NCBI GenBank assembly: GCA_020073585.1
Contig: JAIQEV010000060.1
Coordinates: forward strand, 1-41,705
From: Terriglobia bacterium
GTDB taxonomy: Bacteria; Acidobacteriota; Terriglobia; Acidiferrales; UBA7541
DNA: 41,705 nt
Reading direction: 5' to 3'
Each line of letters opens with the position of its first letter. Position 1 is the stretch's first letter. Below are positions 26,026-34,167 of this stretch, piece after piece. The translations under genes and the position numbers were made by a program. Under the pieces are notes generated by a model. That model saw only the letters and a list, made by a program, of their open reading frames with translations, was not told where the DNA came from and did no database searches.

Positions 26026-27132
26026 CTATTTTTCGGGACTGGGGTTGATGAACTGGCTGGGATCCCCTTGCACGCGGGTATAGCCCGCGGGAATCTCGAA
26101 GAGGCTGCCGCTGAGCGTGTCGCTCGAGAAGGAAGTGACCTCGATGGTCATTTCGATCAGGGCATTGGGATTCGCGGGCGGCGGCGGATTCTTGCTGTCC
26201 TGAGCCGCAGCTTCCTCTTCTTCCTGCTTCTTCTTTTTCTTGCCGAAGAGCCCGCCGAGGCCTTTGACCATCGCGCCGGAAGCAGATGTGGGAACGTTTT
26301 CATGGGAGGAGGCGCTCGACTTTGCGGGCGGGGCGCTGCTCGCAGCCGCTCCGTCCGGCGCGGCTACGCTCATGCTCACGTACTGCAAGAGCGGCATGCC
26401 TTTGAAATCGTCCTGGTTCTTCTGCAATTCTCCCATGCTTTTGGACAAGCGCGGATCGACGCGGATAGTGGACGGGGGGACCCAGTCGGTTTCCTTGGCC
26501 ATGAGGCGATAGAAGCGCATCAGCTCTTCATGCCCGGGGACCTTCGGGGTCACCCAGGAATCGATATCCGTGATGACCGCCGCTTTGGCCGACGCGGCGG
26601 AAGGTTTTCCGGTCTTCTGGTCCACCGGGGTCGCTTCCTCCTCCATTTCCATTTTTACCTTTACCTCATGGGTCGCCAGCCCCAGGATCTCGCGGCTGCC
26701 CTCGCCGGCCGTGGCGCTCACCTTCACATTCAGTTTGGCATTGGCGTCCGGCTGTTTGGCGGCCTGTTTCGCGCGCGCCTGGGCATCTTCCTGAGCCTTT
26801 TTCATCGCGGCTTTCAGCTCCTCGAAGGTGATCTGGGAATAGGCCTTGTTCTGCGAATCGAGTTCGATGATGCGGCGGCCGTCGAGGTCAATGATGCGAA
26901 TCTTGCCGTCGGAGCTTTCCCTGCGCAGCTTGTTGCCCTTGAGAGAAAGAGTGGTGGTGACCGGCTTCATCGCCTGGGAGGCTTGCTTATTGAACATGCC
27001 CACGGTCTTCATCATGCTCTTCATGGCTCCGCCGGTGATCTTCGAGGTTTCGGTGTACTGGAAGTCGGCCCGCGCGGGAACCGCCCCGAGCACCAGCAGA
27101 ACACTTAGAACTACCGCAAGAATAGCTTTCAT
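26026..27132 (-). CDS. Exported protein of unknown function, beta-rich (368 aa)
   Basis: Start ATG 27132 has a GGAG box 8 nt upstream; a longer open frame exists upstream and is a shadow. The signal peptide ends near ARAD (residue 23). The mature N-terminus reads FQYTETSKITGG, then KLRRESSDGKIRIIDLDGRRIIELDSQNKAYSQITFEELK, which recalls outer-membrane lipoprotein-sorting or DUF4412-like domains. Coiled helices rich in Ala/Lys/Gln (about 115-145) and a Ser/Ala-rich stretch (about 275-300) precede GLGGLFGKKKKKQEEEEAA, a strongly basic-then-acidic patch. The final 60 residues are strand-like. It is possibly a periplasmic or outer-membrane protein; function unknown. Confidence 0.65.
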   Translation of the reverse strand: MKAILAVVLSVLLVLGAVPARADFQYTETSKITGGAMKSMMKTVGMFNKQASQAMKPVTTTLSLKGNKLRRESSDGKIRIIDLDGRRIIELDSQNKAYSQITFEELKAAMKKAQEDAQARAKQAAKQPDANAKLNVKVSATAGEGSREILGLATHEVKVKMEMEEEATPVDQKTGKPSAASAKAAVITDIDSWVTPKVPGHEELMRFYRLMAKETDWVPPSTIRVDPRLSKSMGELQKNQDDFKGMPLLQYVSMSVAAPDGAAASSAPPAKSSASSHENVPTSASGAMVKGLGGLFGKKKKKQEEEEAAAQDSKNPPPPANPNALIEMTIEVTSFSSDTLSGSLFEIPAGYTRVQGDPSQFINPSPEK

Positions 27133-27442
27133 TTCGTCTCCTTCGGAGGTGCGTGACAGTGCGCAGATAAGGACCGAGCCCGCGGACGTAAACGGAGCCG
27201 GCGGATTTTGCTGCAGCGGATTATGGACCAAAGCACGCAAATCGAGAGAGATAAAAAGAGCCTGCCATGTCCAGTAAGGAAAGACGGGGCCTGCCGCGCC
27301 GTGTCCGCTCCCCGGAAGCGCCTGCTGGTCCGAGGTCTGATAACCGTTACGGAGCAGCAACCATTCTGCCGCGTCCGCCGGGGCCCCCTTGGGACTACGA
27401 TTGTGGGTACGGGTTTCCTTGCGGAATCCGCGGGAGAAAGCC
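27133..27442. other. Divergent intergenic region (310 nt)
   Basis: Lies between two divergently transcribed exported-protein genes. The minus-strand TGCGTGCTT-5 nt-CATAAT element (27220-27239) is the only signal I can support. No plus-strand promoter with good spacing is clear, and no small ORF or RNA is recognised. Confidence 0.5.
27220..27239 (-). promoter_or_regulatory. Upstream element shared with the TPR gene
   Basis: On the minus strand TGCGTGCTT (27239-27231), 5 nt, CATAAT (27225-27220), about 88 nt before the start of the exported protein gene. See 25844-25864 for the second copy; the flanking GGATT and GCG bases are also shared. Confidence 0.4.
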
Positions 27443-28543
27443 ATGAAACGAACATTTGCGAACCTTTGTGCGGCGTCTGTTCTGCTGCTCGCTGGCCTGG
27501 CGGGGAGCGCTCCGGCGCAGACGCCGGCGAACGTTACCGTGCGGCTGGTCGAGAGCCTGAGCAGCGAGAGCAATAAGGCCGGGGACAGCTTCACCGCCAC
27601 GCTGACCGAGCCGCTACTCATGGGCGACCGGGTGGTGGCCCCCAAGGGCGCGCGCGTGAGCGGAAAGATAACCGAAGCCGTGAGCTCCGGCCGCCTGAGC
27701 CGTCCGGCGCTCCTCACCCTGAGCCTGACGCAAGTGCAGTCCGGGCGCGGGCAGTATCCGCTGGAGACCGGCGACCTGACCGTCAAGCACGACGGGCATG
27801 CCAAGCGCAACGTCATCATCATCGGCGGCTCGGCGGGTGCCGGGGCGGCGATTGGCGGCATCGCGGGCGGCGGAAAGGGCGCGGGCATCGGCGCGCTGGC
27901 GGGCGCCGGTGCGGGCACATTGGGCGCCCTGTTGACTGGAAAACAGGAGATCACGCTGCCCTCGGAAACGGTGCTGACGTTCCGCGTGCGCAGCGTGCAG
28001 GTGAGCCCCAAAGAACTGGCGCGGCTGCAGCGCGCGGCTCCACAAAGCGACACCGCCGGGCGGAACAACGACGCCGATCCGGAAGAGAATGCGCGGCCGT
28101 CCGTGGAGCACCGCAGGCCGCAGCGGGATGACTACTATGACGACGACTCGCGCGCGGGCATGGAGCGGCGGCGCCACCGCCACGGGGACGTCGACGAAGA
28201 CGAAGATGGGGACCATGATCGCGACGGCCGGAATGCCGACATCGTCTTCACGAATCACGACCGCCGGATCCTGGTGGACTGGTTCAGTACGCACGAAAGC
28301 AACCTGCCGCCGGGTTTGGCCAAGCGCGACCGACTGCCGCCGGGGCTTGAGAAGCAGCTGCGCGAGCGCGGCACGCTGCCTCCGGGTCTGCAGAAGCGGG
28401 TGCAGCCGCTGCCCGATGAACTGGAGCGCCGCTTGACGCGGCTGCCGCGGGGCTACCGCCGCGTGAGCCTTGGCGCCCACGTGATTCTGATGAACGAGGA
28501 GACCTCGGTCATCGTGGACATCGTTCGCGACGTCATCCGCTAA
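27443..28543 (+). CDS. Exported glycine-zipper protein with RcnB-like C-terminus
   Basis: 366 residues from ATG 27443 (GGGAG box upstream). The signal peptide ends near APAQ (about 25). Residues 25-120 form a beta-rich domain (VTVRLVESLSSESNKAGDSF) resembling the copper-resistance/Lysozyme-inhibitor type, a weak match. A glycine zipper follows (IIIGGSAGAGAAIGGIAG to LGALLTG, about 130-175), suited to membrane insertion or oligomerisation. An Arg/Asp/Glu-rich low-complexity stretch covers 210-270. Three LPPGL motifs (about 288-320) lead into a C-terminus LPRGYRRVSLGAHVILMNEETSVIVDIV that is the RcnB-like pattern. It is probably membrane-associated; role unknown. Confidence 0.7.
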   Translation: MKRTFANLCAASVLLLAGLAGSAPAQTPANVTVRLVESLSSESNKAGDSFTATLTEPLLMGDRVVAPKGARVSGKITEAVSSGRLSRPALLTLSLTQVQSGRGQYPLETGDLTVKHDGHAKRNVIIIGGSAGAGAAIGGIAGGGKGAGIGALAGAGAGTLGALLTGKQEITLPSETVLTFRVRSVQVSPKELARLQRAAPQSDTAGRNNDADPEENARPSVEHRRPQRDDYYDDDSRAGMERRRHRHGDVDEDEDGDHDRDGRNADIVFTNHDRRILVDWFSTHESNLPPGLAKRDRLPPGLEKQLRERGTLPPGLQKRVQPLPDELERRLTRLPRGYRRVSLGAHVILMNEETSVIVDIVRDVIR

Positions 28544-28843
28544 CCGCAACTGGAAGCACAGCACGCCGGGTGCGCAGCGCGATGCCCTAAGAGTGTGGAT
28601 GGGGTGAACTAAAGAATTCGCCCGTCCATTTGCACCTTCCATCCGTTCGAGCACTCGTGGATTCTGCGGTTGCGTTCCGCGAGTTTGAGAATGCGGCAGG
28701 ATGCGCGGGAAGCGCCTGCGAATTTGCACGAAAAGTGTTGAACGGGGCCGGAAAAGTGCGAGAATGGCCCGGAAGCGCCCGCGAGGGGTGCTGGCCACGC
28801 TGGAAGACCTGCAGAGAATACCCGCACAACGCGAGGAGGCATC
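28544..28843. other. Intergenic region upstream of cydAB (300 nt)
   Basis: I see no gene or RNA. A loose promoter-like pair is TTGAAC (28738-28743) and GAGAAT (28760-28765), 16 nt apart. Redox-regulated sites (FNR, ArcA) are not evident. The strong ribosome-binding site of cydA (GAGGAGG) is at the right end. Confidence 0.4.
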
Positions 28844-30175
28844 ATGGACGAAGCCCTCGACGTGCACCGCCTGCACTTCGCATTCACAGTCACGTTCCAC
28901 TACATCTTCCCGCAACTGACCATGGGGCTGGCGCTGCTGCTGGTCTATCTGAAGACCAAGGCGCTGCGCACCGGCGATGAGCACTACAACCGCGCGGCGC
29001 GTTTCTGGGCGCGAATTTTCGGGATCAATTTTGCGCTGGGGGTGGTGACGGGCATCCCGATGGAATTCCAGTTTGGCACCAACTGGGCAGAATTTTCGAA
29101 GAGCGCCGGCGGCGTCATCGGACAGACGCTGGCGATGGAAGGCGTCTTTTCCTTTTTCCTGGAGTCCAGTTTTCTCGGCCTCTTTTTGTTCGGGGAGAAG
29201 AAACTCGGCCGGGTGGGGCACTGGTGGGCGGCCTTTCTGGTGTGGCTGGGATCGTGGTTGTCGGGGTATCTGATCGTGGCCACCGATGCGTGGATGCAGC
29301 ACCCGGCAGGGTACACCCTGGGGCCGGACGGCCAGTTCCAGCTCGCCAGCTTTTGGGGATTGGTGGTGAACCAGTGGGCGCTGTGGCAGTACGCGCACAA
29401 CATGGTGGGCGCGGTGCAGACCGGGTGCTTCGTGATGGCCGCGGTCGGCGCGTTCTATCTGCTGACCAGCCAGCATGAGCAGTACGCACGGACATTTGTG
29501 AGAACGGGCGTGCTGGTCGGAGCCATCGCCGCGGCGCTGCAGATCTTCCCGACGGGGGACCTGCAGGGCCGGATGATTGCCAAGCACCAGCCGCCGACGC
29601 TGGCGGCCATGGAGGGGCTGTTCGTTTCCGAGCAGGGCGCGCCGCTGGTGATCCTCGGCCAGCCGGACGTGCAAAAGCGCCGCCTGGACAACCCGCTGGT
29701 GGTGCCCCGGGCGCTGAGTTTTCTCACCTATCAAAGCTGGAGCGCGAACGTGAAAGGGCTCGACAGCTTCCCCGAGGAGCAGTGGCCGGACAAGATTCCC
29801 CTGCTCTATTACAGCTATCACGTTATGGCCGGGCTCGGAACGATTTTCCTTGCGGTGATGGTCCTGGCGGCGTGGCTGTTGTGGCGCGGCACCTTGTACA
29901 CCTCCCGCGCCATGCTCTGGACGCTGCTGCTTTGCGCGCCGCTGCCGTATATCGCCAATACCGCGGGATGGATGACGGCGGAGTTGGGCCGCCAGCCCTG
30001 GCTGATCTACGGCCTGATGCACACGGCGAAGGGCATCTCGCCGCGGGTGGCCGCGGGGAATGCGTGGTTCACGCTGCTGGGGTTCATGGGAATGTACGCG
30101 GTGCTGACGATCCTGTGGCTGTTTCTCATCCACCACGAGATCGAACGCGGGCCGGAACCGGCCGTAGCGGAGTGA
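28844..30175 (+). CDS. cydA: Cytochrome bd-type oxidase subunit I, short Q-loop
   Basis: 443 residues. With CydB it oxidises quinol and reduces oxygen to water at high affinity, without proton pumping. Haem ligands in the E. coli scheme are present: H19 (FHYIF), H185 (QYAHNM) and M328 (YHVMAG). Glutamates E99 and E107 (AMEGVFSFFLESSF) line the proton path. Quinol-site residues K247 and E257 lie in AKHQPPTLAAMEGLF. The protein is about 80 residues shorter than E. coli CydA because the C-terminal part of the Q-loop is missing, as in the short-loop subfamily. The start follows a GAGGAGG box. It precedes cydB by 12 nt. No cydX or cydDC gene is seen in the window. Confidence 0.95.
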   Translation: MDEALDVHRLHFAFTVTFHYIFPQLTMGLALLLVYLKTKALRTGDEHYNRAARFWARIFGINFALGVVTGIPMEFQFGTNWAEFSKSAGGVIGQTLAMEGVFSFFLESSFLGLFLFGEKKLGRVGHWWAAFLVWLGSWLSGYLIVATDAWMQHPAGYTLGPDGQFQLASFWGLVVNQWALWQYAHNMVGAVQTGCFVMAAVGAFYLLTSQHEQYARTFVRTGVLVGAIAAALQIFPTGDLQGRMIAKHQPPTLAAMEGLFVSEQGAPLVILGQPDVQKRRLDNPLVVPRALSFLTYQSWSANVKGLDSFPEEQWPDKIPLLYYSYHVMAGLGTIFLAVMVLAAWLLWRGTLYTSRAMLWTLLLCAPLPYIANTAGWMTAELGRQPWLIYGLMHTAKGISPRVAAGNAWFTLLGFMGMYAVLTILWLFLIHHEIERGPEPAVAE

Positions 30176-30187
30176 GGAGGAGCCGAA

Positions 30188-31240
30188 ATGGAAACGATCT
30201 GGTTCTGCCTCGTCGCGATCATGATCGCAATGTACGTGCTGCTCGACGGATTCGACCTGGGAGCGGGCGCGATTCACCTGCTGGTGGCCAAGACGGACGC
30301 CGAACGGCGGCAGGTGCTGGCGAGCATCGCCCCGGTGTGGGACGGCAACGAAGTGTGGCTGCTGGCCGCGGGCGGCGTTCTGTACTTCGCCTTTCCCGCG
30401 CTGTACGCCTCGGGCTTCAGCGGCTTCTACCTGCCGCTGATGATCGTGTTGTGGCTGCTGATCCTGCGCGGGAGCGCCATCGAATTCCGCAACCACATCC
30501 AGAGCGCCATCTGGGCTCCGCTGTGGGATGTCTTGTTCTGCGCCTCGAGCCTGCTGTTGGCCGTGTTCTACGGCGCGGCGCTTGGCAACGTCGTGCGCGG
30601 CGTGCCGCTGGATGCCAGCGGATACTTTTTCGAGCCGCTGTGGACGAATTTCCGGCTGGGCGAGGAGACCGGGATCCTGGACTGGTACACGATCCTGGTC
30701 GGCGTGCTGGCGCTGGCCGCGCTGGTGATGCACGGCGGACTGTGGGTGCAGTGGAAAACCCGGGGCGCGGTGAACCGGCGCGCGGGCCGGGTGGCGGGAC
30801 AGGCGTGGGGAGCGGTGATTGCGCTGACGGCGCTGGTGACCGCTGTGACTTTGCGCGTGCAGCCGCAGGTGGCCCTGAATTTCCGGACCTGGCCGTGGGG
30901 CTATTTCCTGCCGCTGCTGGCGGTGGCGGGTCTGGCCGGGGCGGGTTGGAACCTGGTGAGAAAGAATGAGCGCATGGCGTTCTTTTCCTCGTGTCTGTAC
31001 CTCGTGGGGATGCTGACGAGCGTGGTGTTCGGGGTGTACCCGATGGTGCTGCCGGCGCGGAATCCGGTGCATGCCCTGACGATTGCGAACGCCAAAGCTG
31101 GCGCCTACGGCCTGAAGATCGGGCTGGTCTGGTGGGTCATCGGGATGATCCTGACGGCGGGATATTTCACATTCGTGTACCGGTCGTTTGCCGGAAAGGT
31201 CGAGGCCGAAGAGAAGTTACAAGATTCCTGGGGCGAATGA
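30188..31240 (+). CDS. cydB: Cytochrome bd-type oxidase subunit II
   Basis: 350 residues with eight or nine hydrophobic segments. The N-terminal signature YVLLDGFDLGAGAIHLL (about residues 16-32) and PVWDGNEVWLLAAGG (50-64) match the CydB family. Length fits the usual 335-380. CydB carries no haem and stabilises the oxidase. A GAGGAGG box precedes the ATG, and only 12 nt separate it from cydA, so they form an operon. The protein ends in an acidic tail (EAEEKLQDSWGE). Confidence 0.95.
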   Translation: METIWFCLVAIMIAMYVLLDGFDLGAGAIHLLVAKTDAERRQVLASIAPVWDGNEVWLLAAGGVLYFAFPALYASGFSGFYLPLMIVLWLLILRGSAIEFRNHIQSAIWAPLWDVLFCASSLLLAVFYGAALGNVVRGVPLDASGYFFEPLWTNFRLGEETGILDWYTILVGVLALAALVMHGGLWVQWKTRGAVNRRAGRVAGQAWGAVIALTALVTAVTLRVQPQVALNFRTWPWGYFLPLLAVAGLAGAGWNLVRKNERMAFFSSCLYLVGMLTSVVFGVYPMVLPARNPVHALTIANAKAGAYGLKIGLVWWVIGMILTAGYFTFVYRSFAGKVEAEEKLQDSWGE

Positions 31241-31547
31241 GCCGCGGCGGAAGCGGCCTCGCTCCTTGCCGCGTCGCGGGCACACCTATCATGGACGCAA
31301 CATCCGCTTCCGAATAACGGGCTCCGGAACCGTCCGTCATCCACAAGCTACGTGCTAAGTGCGAAACACGGTACGGCGGCGGCATTGACCAAGCGAAAAG
31401 CAGGTGAGTAAGGTGAAAGATGGGTGCTCGGGTGTGCGCGAAGCCCGGGGCAGGGCGAAGTGTCGCTGACCCACCTGGCATTGCCCCCGAGGGCCGGCGA
31501 AGGAAAGAGGAAGAGCGAGCGGATTTTTTCTGCTTGCGGAACTGCTG
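31241..31547. other. Intergenic region upstream of the protein kinase (307 nt)
   Basis: No gene is supported: an ORF starting in the cydB stop (about 26 codons) has no transmembrane pattern and is not a CydX. A weak promoter-like pair, TTGACC (31385-31390) and TAAGGT (31409-31414), 18 nt apart, could drive the kinase gene. The kinase ribosome-binding site is poor. Confidence 0.4.
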
Positions 31548-33821
31548 ATGGGGACGCTGATCAAAGCCGGGCGGTACGAAATTATCGGGGAACTGGGCCG
31601 CGGCGCCATGGGAGTCGTCTACAAGGCCATGGACCCGGTGATCGGGCGCACCGTGGCGGTCAAAACGATCCGTCTTTCCGCGGAAGGTTCGGGGCTGTCG
31701 CGGCCGGAGATGCTGCAGCGCTTCCAGACGGAAGCGCGCGCCGCGGGCCTGCTGACGCACCCCAACATCGTGGTGGTCTACGACGCGGGCGAAGAAGACG
31801 GCCTGTACTACATCACCATGGAACTGGTGGAGGGCAAGAGCCTGCAGGCCCTGCTGGAGTCGGGACAGAGATTCCCGCTGGCGCGGGTGCTGCGCATCCT
31901 GGAGCAGACCTGCTCGGCGCTGCAGTTCGCGCACGAACGCAACGTGGTGCACCGCGACATCAAGCCCGCCAACCTGATGATGACCGCCGACGACATCGTG
32001 AAGGTGACGGACTTCGGGACCGCCAAGATCCTGCAGTTCGGCAGCACCCAGCAGACCGCGCACGTCATGGGCACGCCCAGCTACATGTCCCCGGAACAGG
32101 TGAAGGGCAAGGCCGTGGACGGGCGCTCGGACATTTTTTCGCTGGGCGTGATGTTCTACGAGATGATGACCGGGGAAAAACCCTTTCCGGGGCAGAACAT
32201 CACCACGGTCATCTACAAGATCGTGAACGAGGAGCCGCAGGCGCCGCGGCAACTTGATCCTTCCATCCATCCCGGGATCGAAGCGGTGATCCTGAAGGCG
32301 CTGACCAAAGACCCCAACGCCCGCTACCAGAGCTGCTACGAGATGCTCGAGGATTTGCGCAGGTACCGCTCGGTGGGCGGCAATGCGGACTCCACCATGG
32401 TGCTGAGCGCGGCTCCGGCCGCGGGTGGCAACCGGGCCCCGCGCGCCGCGGTCCCGCCGCCGCGGGGGCCTGCGGCCCAGGCGCCGGCGCTAGCCCCGCC
32501 ACTGCGCCTGCGCCCGGATACCAGCCCGGCGAGCCCCGCAAGTCCGGCGCCAGGGCCCGCCGTGCACCGCGCCGCACCGGCCGAGCCGCCGCAAAAGCCG
32601 AAGAGCATGCTGGGGACGATGCTTGCCGCGCTGTTTCTTCTCGGGGTGATCGTTTTCGGCGGCTACCGTGTGCGCCCGTTCTTCGACGACCTGATGCAAC
32701 GGCGCGAGGCGCAGCGCGCGGACGCAAAGAATCCCGCAGCGGCTCTCACGTCGCCCGCGTCCGTGGAGAACCCCTCCGCGGAGAAGGAAGCAACTTTGCC
32801 AGCGCCTCCCCCCGGGGGTTCCGACACCGGCGCTGTCGAGATGAAGCCCGTGGCGAGTCCGGCTGCGAGCGCGCCGCTGAAGAGATCCGGAAATCCCCTG
32901 AGCCCCGGCGCAACGGAATTCCAGGGGCGCATGGAGGATGCCATCGCGCAAAAGGGTCTAACCGGCCGTGTGAAATTGGACGGCACCGGAGACACCCTGA
33001 CGCTGACCGGGCGGCTGCGCCCCCGCGAGCATCGCGAACTCCTGAAGGAGCTGCGCTCCGCGCCGAAGGGCGTGCAAATCGTGGACGACATCAACTATGA
33101 CGATACGGCGGAGGGCGCGCCGGGATCGGAAGCCGCCGGGGAACATCCCATACCGCTCGCCGGGCATGGCGCGGTTCATGTGGTGACGGATGTGATCGGG
33201 GCCACGGCGACCTTGCGCGGCGCCACCGGGCACGTGGTCAGCGATTGCCAGACGCCGTGCAGCTTCAACAATCTGCCGCCGGCGCCCTACAACCTGGAGG
33301 TCAGCAAGGACGGCTATCAGCCGGTGCGCGCGAATCTGGAGGTGCGTTCCCAGGCCGTGATTGACAAGAAGTTCGCGCTCGAATCGCTGCTCCAGGGTAT
33401 TTATGTGCGCAGCCGGCCCCCGGGCGCGGATGTGTTCGTCAATGGCCAGAAGCAACCCGGGAAAACGCCCCTGAAACTGCCCATTGCTGCGGGCCAGTAC
33501 GATCTGGTCGTGAGCCTGGAAGGCTATGAGCACCATTCCGAACAGGTGCAGATCAAGGACAACATTCAGACGCAATTGGATGTCACGCTCACGCCACGCT
33601 CCTACCATCCTGCCTGGGCCAACGTGGAAACCCGCCCGCCCGGCGCGGAGATCCTGATCGATGGTAAGCCCACCGGCAAATTTGCCCCGGCGCGCGTCGA
33701 GATGACCGCAGGAAACCATTGGGTATCCTTCAATCTGAGCGGCTATCTCCCAGTCAAGAAGCTCGTCGGCGTGCAAGAAGGCCAGACCGTGGAGGTCAGC
33801 GCCGAGCTAAAGGCCCGTTAA
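31548..33821 (+). CDS. Membrane-anchored Ser/Thr protein kinase with three PEGA-type repeats
   Basis: 757 residues. A PknB-type (Hanks) kinase domain spans about 9-275 with the Gly-rich loop GELGRGAMGVVY, ATP-binding K39, HRD (135-137) in VHRDIKPANLM, DFG (155-157) and APE-like SPEQ (181-184). It should be active. A Pro/Ala-rich linker (about 295-350) is followed by one transmembrane helix (354-374). The outside part has a BON-like region (about 457-517), then PEGA-type domains near 545-612, 615-683 and 688-752, the last two with the RPPGA-motif (RPPGADVFVNGQ, RPPGAEILIDGK). Such kinases may sense envelope signals; the target is unknown. It probably forms its own transcript. Confidence 0.92.
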   Translation: MGTLIKAGRYEIIGELGRGAMGVVYKAMDPVIGRTVAVKTIRLSAEGSGLSRPEMLQRFQTEARAAGLLTHPNIVVVYDAGEEDGLYYITMELVEGKSLQALLESGQRFPLARVLRILEQTCSALQFAHERNVVHRDIKPANLMMTADDIVKVTDFGTAKILQFGSTQQTAHVMGTPSYMSPEQVKGKAVDGRSDIFSLGVMFYEMMTGEKPFPGQNITTVIYKIVNEEPQAPRQLDPSIHPGIEAVILKALTKDPNARYQSCYEMLEDLRRYRSVGGNADSTMVLSAAPAAGGNRAPRAAVPPPRGPAAQAPALAPPLRLRPDTSPASPASPAPGPAVHRAAPAEPPQKPKSMLGTMLAALFLLGVIVFGGYRVRPFFDDLMQRREAQRADAKNPAAALTSPASVENPSAEKEATLPAPPPGGSDTGAVEMKPVASPAASAPLKRSGNPLSPGATEFQGRMEDAIAQKGLTGRVKLDGTGDTLTLTGRLRPREHRELLKELRSAPKGVQIVDDINYDDTAEGAPGSEAAGEHPIPLAGHGAVHVVTDVIGATATLRGATGHVVSDCQTPCSFNNLPPAPYNLEVSKDGYQPVRANLEVRSQAVIDKKFALESLLQGIYVRSRPPGADVFVNGQKQPGKTPLKLPIAAGQYDLVVSLEGYEHHSEQVQIKDNIQTQLDVTLTPRSYHPAWANVETRPPGAEILIDGKPTGKFAPARVEMTAGNHWVSFNLSGYLPVKKLVGVQEGQTVEVSAELKAR

Positions 33822-33905
33822 ACACCCTCCCTTCCCCGTAAGGCTGCCAGGTAGTACCCGATAGGTGTCACTTAGGAACAGGCGTCCCAACATAGTTCTA
33901 GTACT

Positions 33906-33914
33906 TGGTATACT
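33906..33914 (+). promoter_or_regulatory. Extended -10 promoter candidate
   Basis: TGG followed directly by TATACT (33909-33914) forms the TGn-TATACT extended -10 pattern. There is no good -35 hexamer, so the call is only moderate. Confidence 0.4.
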
Positions 33915-34067
33915 GCCTGGTGTAGGCAAAGGATTTATCCGGGTTTTCTTACGGATGGTCAATTGCTCTACTTTCCAGGTGGAAGGCCTCTGCCTGCTCC
34001 GCACCAGATTTGCGGACATAGGGGGCTTCGCAGACTTATCCAGGCTGGGAGGCAGCTGGAAGGGAAG

Positions 34068-34085
34068 TTGACCGCTTCGCGGTCA
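34068..34085. repeat. Palindrome copy 3 of TTGACCGC-NNN-GCGGTCA
   Basis: Reads TTGACCGC-TTC-GCGGTCA. It lies 82 nt upstream of the PilZ gene ATG, inside the possible long leader. Confidence 0.65.
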
Positions 34086-34167
34086 GGCAGGAAGGGTTCC
34101 GGGATGTAGGCAAAGCAGCCCGGTATTGCGCGATGAGGCAGGAGTCACAGAGGCTCAAGGATTGACG

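Larger units (their letters stand above)
33822..34167 (+). other. Long leader or intergenic region before the PilZ gene (346 nt)
   Basis: Contains an extended -10 type promoter candidate (33906-33914) and palindrome copy 3 (34068-34085). The composition is less GC-rich than the neighbours up to about 34030. If the promoter is right, the leader is near 245 nt. I see no match to a known riboswitch, and a plus-strand ORF at 33865-34071 has no protein-like features. Confidence 0.4.

Noticed and set aside
26026-28068. Longer form of the exported protein starting at 28068
   Set aside because: It would run through the divergent upstream gene; the signal peptide and ribosome-binding site at 27132 settle the start.
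27614-31072. 1152-codon minus-strand open frame opposite cydAB
   Set aside because: It is antisense to two well-recognised genes, has no domain or signal and is His/Arg/Gln-rich, as expected for a shadow frame in GC-rich DNA.
31236-31317. Possible CydX after cydB
   Set aside because: The 26-codon frame lacks a transmembrane helix.
33865-34071. Small ORF or riboswitch (c-di-GMP type) before the PilZ gene
   Set aside because: No match to the GEMM core could be made by eye, and the ORF has no protein-like pattern.
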